A stretch of DNA of 64,000 nucleotides from Cytobacillus oceanisediminis (GCF_004366035.1 NZ_SOEE01000006.1:335731-399730); one strand, 5' to 3'; positions 53,201 through 61,629 are shown, counted from the stretch's first letter. Program-made: numbers and translations. Notes: generated by a model not told the origin, from the letters alone.

Positions 53201-54807
53201 CCAATAATCGTGCGGGTTGAGAAATGCTCAGTTTCCCGGTCACGGTCAATGGCAGGGTTTGTAACAACAGCAACACTTTCCTTAATAAAATCTGCGATGT
53301 TTTTCCGCTGAGGATTTAATGCTGCTAAAGGGGAGTCGTGTCCAAGGGACCGAATTGGCTCCGCTCCTTTTTCTGCCATTTGTTCTACCAGCTGGACATG
53401 GTCTCTCTCCCAGCCGAAAGCTTTATACTGCCCGTTATGAATCTTATCCGGATAGTTTACAGAGATGGTTTTCTCCAGTTTAGGAGATTGCAGGCGAATC
53501 CGGAAGTTATCAGAGTTCACTCTCTTTGAAAATCTGTCAAAAACTTCAGCCTGATAATGGCTGTGTTCGTATACGGCAAGTGTATCTCCGTCCCATTTTA
53601 AACCAACTTTTTCACCCGGTGAAAGCGGCTTAGGTTCATTTACATATTCACTGGATGAGATGATACCAGGCTCAGAAGAGAACAGATAAGAACTTTCAGT
53701 TTCCAGCATCCAAAGCGGGCGGAGACCCAGCGCATCGACACTGAAAACAGCCTCATCGGCAAATCGGGAAATAATTCCTGCTGGACCTTGAGCAAAATGT
53801 CCCCATGCTTCACGGATATAGGCGTACATATCCTGAAGGTGATCAGGGTATGATTTAATTTCATTCACGATAGGCGGGAACATAACATCCATTGCTTCAA
53901 ACAGGGTAAATCCATCCCTGCAGATAAACGTTTCAAGTGTTCTGCTCAAATCCTGAGAATCACTGCCGTCTTTTACAAGCGGAACGCCAACCATTTTGGC
54001 TTCATCCCTAAGCTTGGCAATCGTGTTGATTTCTCCGTTATGTCCTAACACACTAAAAGGCTGTACGCGGAAAAAGCTTGATAATGTGTTAGTGGAATAG
54101 CGATTGTGCCCAAGCGTCATTGTTGACGCAACAAGCGGGCTCGCTAAATCATGATAGTATTTAGGCAGAATGTCTCCCGCTCCCATTACTTTGTATACAG
54201 CATGATGCTGGCTAAGGGAAGCGACATGAACATGTTCGTCTTCTTCAAAGTCAACAATTAATTCAAACAGCTTTTTGGAAAGCTCTCCGCCATTCTCCTC
54301 TGCTAAACAGGCAAACTGCCAGAATACAGGATTTTCCTGGATGGCAATGGGACCTAAAGCTGAGGACTCGGTTACTTCGTCAGATGCATAAATAACCATT
54401 AGATTTGCGTCAGCAAGCTTTTGCAGCAATATGGCTTTAAGTGATTCCGTATCCTGCTTTCTGGACATAAACACATGTCCAACGACAAATCCTTCCTTGT
54501 CTGCTGCTTTAGAATCTGCTCCTGCTTCCTTTAACTTTTCTTTCCATAGCTCTCTTGGGATATCAATATGAATCCCTACACCGTCGCCTTCTCCATTAAT
54601 AAAACCGGCACGGTGATTCATCGTAACAAGTGCGTTGATACAGCTGAAAATATTTTCGCGGGTTGGGACTTTCTGTTTCTCCATTGCAGAAACAATGCCG
54701 CAAGCATCGTGCTCCTGACGGTGAAACTCTTTAAAAAGTGAAGGACTCCATTGCTGTAATGTCATAAAATTCGGCTGAAAATAAGGCTGTGCCTTAAAGC
54801 CGTTCAC
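50293..54807 (-). CDS. Glutamate synthase large subunit (GltA/GltB type)
   Basis: 1504 residues, the usual size for the NADPH-GOGAT large subunit. Class II amidotransferase domain first, with nucleophile Cys in EHDACGIVSA (residue 36), so an N-terminal propeptide must be cut off. Then a central domain (~430-720), an FMN domain with MSFGSQNETAFRAYAEGADR and LSGFDGGTGAARIHAL (~1005), and the 3Fe-4S motif C-x5-C-x4-C in GCTTCRGCHLDTC (~1095). A GXGXG beta-helix domain follows at the C-terminus. Makes glutamate from glutamine and 2-oxoglutarate. No small subunit adjoins. Start is uncertain: GTG 54807 overlaps the AGGAGGTG site itself, and ATG 54765 has no site. Confidence 0.92.
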   Translation of the reverse strand: MNGFKAQPYFQPNFMTLQQWSPSLFKEFHRQEHDACGIVSAMEKQKVPTRENIFSCINALVTMNHRAGFINGEGDGVGIHIDIPRELWKEKLKEAGADSKAADKEGFVVGHVFMSRKQDTESLKAILLQKLADANLMVIYASDEVTESSALGPIAIQENPVFWQFACLAEENGGELSKKLFELIVDFEEDEHVHVASLSQHHAVYKVMGAGDILPKYYHDLASPLVASTMTLGHNRYSTNTLSSFFRVQPFSVLGHNGEINTIAKLRDEAKMVGVPLVKDGSDSQDLSRTLETFICRDGFTLFEAMDVMFPPIVNEIKSYPDHLQDMYAYIREAWGHFAQGPAGIISRFADEAVFSVDALGLRPLWMLETESSYLFSSEPGIISSSEYVNEPKPLSPGEKVGLKWDGDTLAVYEHSHYQAEVFDRFSKRVNSDNFRIRLQSPKLEKTISVNYPDKIHNGQYKAFGWERDHVQLVEQMAEKGAEPIRSLGHDSPLAALNPQRKNIADFIKESVAVVTNPAIDRDRETEHFSTRTIIGQRPSLFEKQEPGAVIELQTPILIEGKAGYDCSDELNQPSYDQVTCFYQEQKLISYLSTTFTKDETVKEALDRLSAEAVDAVKNGKTLLVLDDANAHLEDAYWIDPHLAVSAIDQALVKEAMRRECSLLLRSASIRSLHDIITAFGLGADIISPYYMFMTVLGESETPLKNLYSALTKGLEKVISTIGIHELRGYGRLFSAIGLHEELAEYLNIVNFFGSKELSFSFSALKEDAFARAEDYQNEKERIGKTFSLFPRIWKAIGEVASTGDYNAYKEKITEQEDQNPTTIRHLTGFKETASHLNPEDISLNVGEHDLPFVISSMSFGSQNETAFRAYAEGADRLNMVSLNGEGGEIKDMLGKYPRTRGQQVASGRFGVNAELLNSSNLLEIKIGQGAKPGEGGHLPGSKVTAKIAEARNATIGSDLISPSNNHDIYSIEDLAQMIHELKTANDKAKVAVKVPVVPNIGTIAVGIAKAGADIITLSGFDGGTGAARIHALQHVGLPVEIGVKAAHNALLEAGIRDNVELWADGGIKSAADVLKVMLLGANRVGFGTLSMLAIGCTTCRGCHLDTCHVGIATQIDSEAQAKEHGLRRFVPRQFDLAVQGIMNLFTAFGNELKALAASIGVKNLQDAVGRSDLLVQIKGQDQLDLTHLLKTLEIGQFSVQETPEALQEAQLQVAVGAEYLDASVEELHQSREFHSITSEQRVLGSRVSCHRVRDRLDGSYKTLPQVDLKYKGGSIPGNGLGAYNSFGINIEVAGGAQDGIGKTSFGGQIKIFKAKGKNGKFYNGSVGKGFGYGAQQGLLVAQGNADARAGIRLSGADMIIGGLLEKPLPEKEYGNIGSNANIKGFAFEYMTNGRGLVLGDAGPWICAGMTGGVVYLRHQPEMGLTKEAIQRRIAKGAKVSVTSLSDKGKEDVKDLLGQYVALLKDQGQEEEALKLASLLNHPEDHFVQVIPVKEQADPSVSTE

Positions 54808-55002
54808 CTCCTGAAAAATAGTAATCTATAAAAATTTAATGTTTACGGGTTTTAAATGAGGCTGCTGCAAAGTTAATCTTGCTTTGAAAGGATAAATGCA
54901 TAAGCATTTATTGAATGAATAGTTCGATTATTCGGGACAGGCTAATAATAAATTAAACTCTCTATGTCAGCGTAATCCGCTCTTACACAAAAGATTTCTC
55001 CC

Positions 55003-55031
55003 ATCATATCATATGAATTTTCAGAAATCAA
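55003..55031 (-). promoter_or_regulatory. Glutamate synthase promoter with overlapping CodY-like site
   Basis: Reverse strand: -35 TTGATT (55026-55031), 17-nt spacer, -10 TATGAT (55003-55008), giving a leader of about 190 nt. AATTTTCAGAAATCA at 55016-55030 matches 12 of 15 positions of the CodY motif AATTTTCWGAAAATT and covers the -35 and spacer, where binding would block polymerase. Confidence 0.6.
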
Positions 55032-55100
55032 TTATTTATACAAAAAGTTGGATATGATTTATACTGGGACATTGGTTTATGTATAAATAATCCCCTTGTT

Positions 55101-55114
55101 TGTAAACGTTTTCA
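55101..55114. promoter_or_regulatory. Perfect cre (CcpA) site upstream of the glutamate synthase gene
   Basis: TGTAAACGTTTTCA matches TGWAANCGNTNWCA at every position. On the reverse strand its end forms TTTACA, 17 nt before TACATA, so it may overlap a second upstream promoter. Confidence 0.65.
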
Positions 55115-55131
55115 TTAGTGGAGTTAAAGAA

Positions 55132-55157
55132 AACGGAAGCATTTCTGCTTCCGTTAA
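55132..55157 (-). terminator. Terminator of gsaB
   Basis: Arms AACGGAAGCA 55132-55141 and TGCTTCCGTT 55146-55155; followed on the reverse strand by TTTCTTT. Confidence 0.8.
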
Positions 55158-55176
55158 TGTATAAAAATATGAATAT

Positions 55177-56472
55177 TTATTCGCCTTTTAATTGCTGAAA
55201 TGCGTTTTGTACAGCGTGAATCGTTGCGTGGATATCTTCCTCGGTATGCGCGATTGTCATAAACCATGCTTCATATTTTGATGGTGCGAGGTTTATTCCC
55301 TGGTTGAGCATCAGCTTGAAGAACTTTGCAAACATTTCTCCATCTGTATTTTCTGCCTGCTCATAATTTACAACTTTTTCTTCCGTAAAGTAGATTGTCA
55401 GGGCACCTTTTAATCGGTTAATTGTAATTGGAATGTTATGTTCTTCGGCAGCTGCGCTAATGCCTTTTTCAAGCAATTCGCCAAGCTGGTCCAGATATTC
55501 ATAGACACCTGGCTGCTTCAAAACTTCGAGACATGCAATTCCAGACAGAATTGAAGCTGGATTACCAGCCATTGTACCGGCTTGATATGCAGGACCTAAC
55601 GGAGCAACTGTTTCCATGATTTCCTGCTTCCCGCCATATGCACCGATTGGAAGACCGCCTCCTATGATTTTCCCCATAGCTGTCAAGTCAGGTTTTACGC
55701 CTAACAGATCCTGGGCACCGCCATACATAAACCGGAAAGCTGTGATAACTTCATCATAAATGACTAGTGCACCGGCTGCATGTGTTAATTCGTTAACCTG
55801 TTCTAAAAACCCTGGCTCGGGTTCAACAATTCCAAAGTTGCCGACAATTGGTTCAACCAGGACGGCAGCGATTTGGCCGCCCCATTTTTCCAGCGCTTCC
55901 TTATATGGTTCGATTTCATTGAAAGGAACTGTAATCACTTCCTGGGCAATGCTCTTTGGAACCCCGGCAGAGTCAGGGGTTCCAAGTGTTGACGGCCCTG
56001 AACCTGCAGCAACCAGTACAAGATCGGAATGGCCGTGATAGCAGCCTGCAAACTTAATAATTTTGTCTCTGCCCGTATAGGCTCTTGCAACACGTATGGT
56101 GGTCATGACCGCTTCAGTTCCTGAGTTCACAAAGCGGACTTTATCCAAATTAGGCATTGCTTCTTTTAGCATTTCGGCGAACTTTACTTCATGAGGTGTA
56201 GGAGTTCCATATAATACTCCGCGCTCAGCTGCTGTTTTTATAGCTTCTGTAATATGGGGGTGGGCATGCCCGGTAATGATGGGACCGTATGCAGCCAGAT
56301 AATCAATATATTGATTGCCGTCCACGTCCCAGAAATAAGCGCCCTGTGCACGTTCCATTGCAACCGGCGAGCCGCCGCCAACTGCTTTATAAGAGCGGGA
56401 AGGACTGTTCACCCCGCCGACAATATGTTCTAAAGCCTGTTTATGCAGCCGTTCAGAATTAGTAAATTGCAT
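55177..56472 (-). CDS. gsaB: Glutamate-1-semialdehyde 2,1-aminomutase
   Basis: 431-residue PLP enzyme of the C5 pathway, converting glutamate-1-semialdehyde to 5-aminolevulinate for tetrapyrroles. Visible: [10 protein letters not shown] near residue 20, [59 protein letters not shown], and the PLP lysine in [19 protein letters not shown] near residue 265. Position next to the ygaD/bcp/perR group marks the B. subtilis gsaB paralog and not the hemL of the hem operon. ATG 56472 follows AGGAGGATTAAC. Confidence 0.93.
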   Translation of the reverse strand: MQFTNSERLHKQALEHIVGGVNSPSRSYKAVGGGSPVAMERAQGAYFWDVDGNQYIDYLAAYGPIITGHAHPHITEAIKTAAERGVLYGTPTPHEVKFAEMLKEAMPNLDKVRFVNSGTEAVMTTIRVARAYTGRDKIIKFAGCYHGHSDLVLVAAGSGPSTLGTPDSAGVPKSIAQEVITVPFNEIEPYKEALEKWGGQIAAVLVEPIVGNFGIVEPEPGFLEQVNELTHAAGALVIYDEVITAFRFMYGGAQDLLGVKPDLTAMGKIIGGGLPIGAYGGKQEIMETVAPLGPAYQAGTMAGNPASILSGIACLEVLKQPGVYEYLDQLGELLEKGISAAAEEHNIPITINRLKGALTIYFTEEKVVNYEQAENTDGEMFAKFFKLMLNQGINLAPSKYEAWFMTIAHTEEDIHATIHAVQNAFQQLKGE

Positions 56473-56665
56473 GTTAATCCTCCTGATAAAATCCAATTAT
56501 ACGTTCATCATTATTTTAACATGTTTGGAAGGGGCATCGTCCAATCTAAGGGGAAGGCGGACTATTCTGTATTTTAGAAAGCGGAAATAGAGCAATCTAG
56601 TTGTGAAGAAAGCGCTGTTTGTCTAAACTGTTTCATTAGGGCATTAATTGGCAGGAGGAATAATG

Positions 56666-57673
56666 ATGAATGATGCAATAACAGTACGGAACTTAAAGAA
56701 GGAGTTTAAAGCTTATTCAAGCCGCTCAGGATTAAAAGGTGCTTTCCGTGATTTGCTTACTAGGAATTATAAAATTGTGCCAGCGGTTAACAATATCAGT
56801 TTTAATGTAAAGCAAGGGGAGATGGTTGGGTATATTGGTGAAAACGGAGCGGGGAAATCAACCACCATAAAAATGCTGACTGGGATTCTAACCCCAACCA
56901 GCGGTGAAGTGATTGTGAATGGAATGAATCCTCATAAAGACCGTGAAAAATTCGTCAGCACGATTGGAGTTGTCTTCGGCCAGAGATCTCAGCTTTGGTG
57001 GGATATTGCTGTACAGGAATCCTTCAGGCTGCTTAAGAAGGTGTACAAAGTTACTGATGAGCAATACGACAGCCATATGGCGCATGTCATCAAAACCTTA
57101 GATATTGAACCGCTGCTGGATAAGCCGGTCCGGAAGCTTTCACTCGGGCAGAGAATGAGGTGTGAACTGGCAGCAGCACTCATCCATAATCCGCCGCTGC
57201 TGTTTCTGGATGAGCCGACAATTGGGCTTGATGTGCTTGTTAAATTAAAAATCAGGGAGTTTTTAAAAGAAATTAATGAAAAATATAATACAACCATTCT
57301 GCTGACTACTCATGATCTGTCGGATATTGAGGCGTTATGCGAACGAGTGGTTATGTTAGATGACGGGAAAATCATTTATGATGGAACATTAAAAAGCCTG
57401 AAGGAAAAATGGGGAGAAGGGAAGGAGATAGAATTTCAATTTCTTGAAGAAGTGGATCTTAGCGACTTAAACAAAATTACGGCTTCATCGGAAGTAAAAT
57501 GGGAAAAGGATGATAAAGAAGCGATCTTTACGGCCTTTACAGAGGATAATGATGAACTGATTTCCTTGTTGATCGCAAAAGTGGTGGCGGATTTGAAAGT
57601 GAAAGATATCAATATTAAAGAAACTTCAACAGAAGAAATTATAAGAAATATTTATGACCGGGGGATATCGTAA
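56666..57673 (+). CDS. ABC-2 type exporter ATPase
   Basis: 335 residues. Walker A GENGAGKSTTIKMLTGIL, VFGQRSQLWWDI at the Q-loop (hallmark of ATPases paired with DUF990 permeases), signature KLSLGQRMRCELAAAL, Walker B LLFLDEPTIGLDV and switch His in LTTHDLSDIE. A C-terminal extension of ~90 residues follows. ATG 56666 is 7 nt after GGAGG. Forms an operon with the two permeases that follow; the exported substance is unknown. Confidence 0.92.
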   Translation: MNDAITVRNLKKEFKAYSSRSGLKGAFRDLLTRNYKIVPAVNNISFNVKQGEMVGYIGENGAGKSTTIKMLTGILTPTSGEVIVNGMNPHKDREKFVSTIGVVFGQRSQLWWDIAVQESFRLLKKVYKVTDEQYDSHMAHVIKTLDIEPLLDKPVRKLSLGQRMRCELAAALIHNPPLLFLDEPTIGLDVLVKLKIREFLKEINEKYNTTILLTTHDLSDIEALCERVVMLDDGKIIYDGTLKSLKEKWGEGKEIEFQFLEEVDLSDLNKITASSEVKWEKDDKEAIFTAFTEDNDELISLLIAKVVADLKVKDINIKETSTEEIIRNIYDRGIS

Positions 57674-57706
57674 TGGAAGGATTTATTTTTATCCGGGGGT
57701 ATTCCT

Positions 57707-58498
57707 ATGGATAAGTATATAGAAATGATTCGGATCCGCTTTTTGATGATGCTTGCCTACCGAACGAATTACTATACGGGCATTCTGATATACAGCATTA
57801 ATATTGGTGCTTACTATTTCTTGTGGAGCGCTATTTATGGAGAAAAAGATGCGATTGAGGGAATGTCTGTGATCCAGATGTCGACATATGTGGCTGTAGC
57901 GTGGATGGCAAGGGCATTTTATTTTAATAATATAGACAGGGAAATGGCTGCTGAGATTAAAGAAGGGAAAGTAGCAGTGGAACTGATCCGCCCATATAAT
58001 TATTTGGGCATGAAAACGATGCAGGGATTGGGAGAAGGAATATTCCGTCTCTTCTTTTTCTCGGTTCCGGGAATGGCAATTGTCTCGTTCATTTTTCCGC
58101 TCCAATTTTCTGCGGATTGGACTACCTGGCTTTTCTTTGCGGTATCGATTTTATTAAGTTTTCTTATTAATACGCAAATTAATTTGCTGACAGGCATTAC
58201 CACTTTCTTCTTATATAATAATACTGGGCTTATCCGGGCGAAAAGAGTTGTGATTGATCTCTTTTCCGGTCTTCTGATTCCCATCAGCTTTTTTCCGGTC
58301 TGGGCACAGGATATATTAAGATTTCTGCCCTTTCAGGGTATTAGCTATGTGCCGAGCATGATCTTTACAAATAGCTTTTCAAATAATGAAGCTATCCAGG
58401 CTATCATTATGCAGGGGGTCTGGGTTCTTATTCTGATAATGCCAATTCAAGTTCTGTGGATCATAGCGAAAAAGCAGCTCATTATTCAAGGAGGGTGA
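57707..58498 (+). CDS. ABC-2 family exporter permease (DUF990 type), subunit 1
   Basis: 263 residues with six membrane helices. It begins YIEMIRIRFLMMLAYRTNYY, with EGMSVIQMSTYVAVAWMARA near residue 60 and KVAVELIRPYNYLGMKTMQG near residue 88 (the conserved LIRP segment of this family). GGGGGT precedes ATG 57707. Paired with the next permease, 3 nt apart. Confidence 0.88.
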   Translation: MDKYIEMIRIRFLMMLAYRTNYYTGILIYSINIGAYYFLWSAIYGEKDAIEGMSVIQMSTYVAVAWMARAFYFNNIDREMAAEIKEGKVAVELIRPYNYLGMKTMQGLGEGIFRLFFFSVPGMAIVSFIFPLQFSADWTTWLFFAVSILLSFLINTQINLLTGITTFFLYNNTGLIRAKRVVIDLFSGLLIPISFFPVWAQDILRFLPFQGISYVPSMIFTNSFSNNEAIQAIIMQGVWVLILIMPIQVLWIIAKKQLIIQGG

Positions 58499-58501
58499 CA
58501 G

Positions 58502-59287
58502 ATGTTTTATATAGCCATTTTCTTTCAATATGTTGCCCAATACATGAAAACAAGAATGCAGTACCGTGCAGATTTATTTGTTGAGATCTTTTCAGATCTA
58601 TTATTTCAGGCAGTCAATTTAATTTTTATCATAGTCGTCTTTGGCCATACAAATCTTCTTGGGGGATGGACAAGGGATGAAATTATCTTTATTTACGGAT
58701 TTTTCCTTGTTCCCTATGCATTGTTTTCATCTTTCTTTAATATTTGGGATTTTAATGAGAGGTATATTGTAAAAGGAGAACTTGATAGGATTTTAACCCG
58801 GCCGATCCATAGTCTGTTCCAAATCGTTTTAGAACGGATGGAACTTGAATCTCTTTTTGGGGCTGTTACTGGAATTGCGGTTATGATTTACGCCGGAAAC
58901 AGTCTTGGTTTAGAGATATCCTGGACAGATCCCTTCTTATTCTTCTTATTTGTGATAGGTGGAATGCTTGTGTACGGAGGCATCTTTGTCATGATTGCCT
59001 GCATCAGCTTTTGGGCGGATGCCAGAACATCCATCATGCCGATGATGTACAACATCGGGAATTATGGAAGGTATCCAGTTGATATTTATAATAGTGTCAT
59101 ACGATTCGTCCTAACCTGGGTGCTTCCGTTTGCCTTTGTTGGTGTATATCCAGCTTCATACTTTTTAGGGAAAGAGGAATGGTTTTTGTATTCCTTTTTA
59201 ACGCCTGTAATCGGTATAGTATTCTTTGGCATTTCGATTCTGACTTGGAATTCAGGTGTTAAGCGTTATCGTGGTGCGGGTAATTAA
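58502..59287 (+). CDS. ABC-2 family exporter permease (DUF990 type), subunit 2
   Basis: 261 residues, six helices; second subunit of the pair. FQYVAQYMKTRMQYRADL at the start, DEIIFIYGFFLVPYALFSSF near residue 60, YIVKGELDRILTRPIHSLFQ near residue 88 (the family's G-x-L-D-x-x-L-x-R-P segment). AAGGAGGGTGAC precedes ATG 58502. A strong terminator follows. Confidence 0.9.
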   Translation: MFYIAIFFQYVAQYMKTRMQYRADLFVEIFSDLLFQAVNLIFIIVVFGHTNLLGGWTRDEIIFIYGFFLVPYALFSSFFNIWDFNERYIVKGELDRILTRPIHSLFQIVLERMELESLFGAVTGIAVMIYAGNSLGLEISWTDPFLFFLFVIGGMLVYGGIFVMIACISFWADARTSIMPMMYNIGNYGRYPVDIYNSVIRFVLTWVLPFAFVGVYPASYFLGKEEWFLYSFLTPVIGIVFFGISILTWNSGVKRYRGAGN

Positions 59288-59316
59288 AGCCGGGTTAAAT
59301 CCCTGGCTTTTTTTAT
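59286..59316 (+). terminator. Terminator of the ABC-2 exporter operon
   Basis: Arms AAAGCCGGG 59286-59294 and CCCTGGCTTT 59301-59310 then TTTTT. Confidence 0.88.
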
Positions 59317-59426
59317 GGGAAGAAATTCTGACTATTAGCAGAAAGACGTTTCAGAGACAGGCTGTCATATAGGATTGGCCATAAGCGTATAAATGAATTG
59401 ATAAGCATTTCGAAATGAGGTGCAGT

Positions 59427-59840
59427 ATGGCATTTTATTTATCGCTGATTTTAATCGTGCTGTGCATGATCATGAGTCTCCAGACTCTTTTTTCATCCGC
59501 CAAGATAAAGGGAAGATGGGTTTCTGTGGAGAATTTCCTTTATCTAATAAGTTTGTATGCAACGATTATGATTGGGTTTGGCCTTATATATATATGGCTT
59601 GATTTACATGGGCTGGTGGTTTTAATGGACGGCACTGACTATATGGAAACTGGTTTCCTCGAGAGACTGGAGACGGGTTTTTATTTTAGTGCGGTAACTC
59701 TTTTTTCTGTTGGGTATGGAGATATCAGTCCTGTTGGAATAGGCAGGCTAATTGCCGTATTGGAAGCGTTAATTGGTTATGTGATACCGGCAGCTTTTGT
59801 TGCCAGAGTAGTATTTGATGCTGGTGACCGCGTTTCATAA
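59427..59840 (+). CDS. Two-pore-type potassium channel domain protein
   Basis: 137 residues. Helices near residues 3-23, 40-60 and 108-130, with a pore loop carrying the selectivity filter SVGYGD (in AVTLFSVGYGDISP, ~residue 95). It lacks a C-terminal RCK domain, so it is a small stand-alone channel. ATG 59427 follows GAGGTG. No clear operon partner. Confidence 0.87.
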   Translation: MAFYLSLILIVLCMIMSLQTLFSSAKIKGRWVSVENFLYLISLYATIMIGFGLIYIWLDLHGLVVLMDGTDYMETGFLERLETGFYFSAVTLFSVGYGDISPVGIGRLIAVLEALIGYVIPAAFVARVVFDAGDRVS

Positions 59841-59913
59841 TGCTATCAGTTGTTTTTGACCACAAAGTTGGATAGGCTTAGAGTAAGAAACCTATTCAAC
59901 AGGAGGAGTAAAA

Positions 59914-60384
59914 ATGGCAATGGAAATCGGCAAACCAGCTCCGGAATTTGAGCTCGAGGCCAGTAATGGCGAAAAGGTAAAGTTAACAGATTACCGCGGG
60001 AAAAATATTGTTCTTTATTTTTACCCGAAAGACATGACGCCTGGATGCACAACTCAGGCATGTGATTTTAGGGACAGTCATGAGAATTTTGCAGATGTGA
60101 ATGCTGTCATTTTAGGAATAAGCCCCGATCCGCTCAGCAGGCATGAGAAGTTCATTGAAAAGCATGGATTGCCTTTCCTGCTGCTTGCGGATGAGGAGCA
60201 TAAAGCAGCAGATGCCTACGATGTTTGGAAACTGAAAAAGAACTTCGGGAAAGAATATATGGGAATTGAACGTTCCACTTTTATTATTGACCAGGAAGGC
60301 ATTCTGGTTAAAGAGTGGCGCAAGGTTAAGGTGAAAGGGCATGTCGAGGAGGCACTGGAATATATAAAGGAGAATTTGGCCTAG
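59914..60384 (+). CDS. bcp: Thioredoxin-dependent thiol peroxidase (Bcp, YgaF)
   Basis: 156-residue peroxiredoxin of the Bcp/PrxQ group. Peroxidatic Cys45 and resolving Cys50 in TPGCTTQACDFRD; also the Bcp ISPDPLSRHEKFIEKHGLPF and ERSTFIIDQEG segments. The usual Glu after CTT is Gln here. Reduces H2O2 and organic peroxides with thioredoxin. AGGAGG precedes ATG 59914. Near perR, as in B. subtilis. Confidence 0.94.
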   Translation: MAMEIGKPAPEFELEASNGEKVKLTDYRGKNIVLYFYPKDMTPGCTTQACDFRDSHENFADVNAVILGISPDPLSRHEKFIEKHGLPFLLLADEEHKAADAYDVWKLKKNFGKEYMGIERSTFIIDQEGILVKEWRKVKVKGHVEEALEYIKENLA

Positions 60385-60587
60385 CCGTAAATGGGTTGCC
60401 TATTTTTTAACAGAACAAGGCTTTTGTCCATTCCGAAGAACAAGTTTTGCATATCATTTTATTAGGGCATACCTCCTCAGATACTTTTTCGAAACGGACC
60501 TGAACGGGTTCGTTTTTTTTATGTATATTATTTCTGTCAATCGGCATGGGAGGATATGGTGAATAAACCAAAGATGGAATGGAGTTT

Positions 60588-60960
60588 ATGAAAATTGTTT
60601 CTTCCATTTTTGCTTCCCCAAAAGAGCTGCAGGAAGAGGTAAGACTGGATTATCCTCAAGGGGATTTTCTGTTTTTTTTGACGGATTTGAAGCCGCAGGG
60701 GAATCCTTATGTGCTGAAGTGTTTATTACATATAGAGAAGATCTAACAGCAGTACTATTACTAAGACAACAAAATTAAAGTGGATTATGGTAATGTCAGC
60801 AGAATAGTTGAAATGCCTTTCAAAACAAAATAAGGAAGGCATCTTAATTACAAATGCAAGGGGAATCCATAAAATTTCTATGGCTGAGTTTACGTTTGGT
60901 ACTATGTTAGGGCATGTTAAACAAACTGCTTGCTGAAAATAAAAAGGCCCAAGTCTGGTT
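60588..60960 (+). pseudogene. Remnant of a D-2-hydroxyacid dehydrogenase (N-terminal domain only, several frameshifts)
   Basis: Pieces of one protein appear in order but in shifting frames. ATG 60588 reads MKIVSSIFASPKELQEEV. From 60713 a second frame reads AEVFITYREDLTAVLL, and from 60772 a third gives KLKWIMVMSAE then a stop. IVEMPFKTK lies in another frame, and from 60838 GILITNARGIHKISMAEFTF leads on to GTMLGHVKQT. The last pieces match the catalytic domain of D-isomer-specific 2-hydroxyacid dehydrogenases (typical xLxTNxRGIHxxxMAEF). The NAD-binding half is missing. GGAG precedes the old ATG. It is a decayed gene, 200 nt behind bcp. Confidence 0.85.
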
Positions 60961-61045
60961 GAATTTTTAAGTATAACCTTCATACATATATATAAAATAA
61001 CAAAGATTATATTAATGCGATCGATTTTTGAAAGAGGGTATTAAG

Positions 61046-61603
61046 ATGAGGATTTATACAAGAACGGGAGATAAGGGGACAACGTCATTAATATACGGGC
61101 AAAGATTCAGTAAAAAGGACATTCACGTAGAGGCATACAGCTCATGTGATGAGGCTAATTCTATGATTGGAATGGCCTTAAGCCATTTAAGAAGTGAGTA
61201 TTTCAGCGGCAGAGAAAAAGTGTAACGGGTGTTTCATAAAGTGCAGACAGACCTGTTTCATGCAGGAGCAGAGCTGGCAACACCTGCTGGAAAAGAAGTA
61301 AAATGGACGATAAAGGAAGAGGGTATCACCTTCATGGAAAAGCAAATTGATGAGTGGGAAGCTGACATTGCAGCGCTTAATAATTTTATTTTACCCGGCG
61401 GTCATCCTTCGGGAGCTGCATTCCATGTGGCTAGAACGGTGGTGAGAAGAGCGGAACGAAATGCGGTCCCGCTTGGCGAAGAAGTGAATCCGCTCGTTTT
61501 AGTTTATCTGAAGCGATTGTCAGATCTGCTGTTTGTTGCTGCCCGATTTGCCAACCATCATTTAGGCTCCGGTGAGCAATCGCTTCACGCTGAAAAAAGT
61601 TGA
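61046..61603 (+). pseudogene. PduO-type cob(I)alamin adenosyltransferase interrupted by an in-frame TAA
   Basis: The 186-codon frame is open except for TAA at 61223-61225. Before it: RIYTRTGDKGTTSLIYG, the ATP-binding signature, and SSCDEANSMIGMAL. After it, in the same frame: RVFHKVQTDLFHAGAELATP, FILPGGHPSGAAFHVARTVV and RRAERNAVP, the cobalamin-binding half. No indel is needed, so this looks like a single nonsense change. The second part could restart at GTG 61229, but has no ribosome binding site. AGAGGG precedes ATG 61046. It would attach adenosyl to cobalamin; as written it is probably inactive, or the base call needs checking. Confidence 0.85.
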
Positions 61604-61629
61604 TTCCCTCTATTACGGAGTTTGTAATA

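Noticed and set aside
56520..56660. Promoter/operator for the ABC-2 operon
   Set aside because: AT-rich with no pair of boxes at acceptable spacing that stands out from background.
60490..60535. Terminator or riboswitch ahead of the hydroxyacid dehydrogenase remnant
   Set aside because: The T-run at 60517-60520 has only a weak, bulged stem before it and no conserved riboswitch core was seen.
61229..61603. Independent gene for the second part of the PduO protein
   Set aside because: No ribosome binding site before GTG 61229, and the frame is continuous with the upstream half except for one stop codon.
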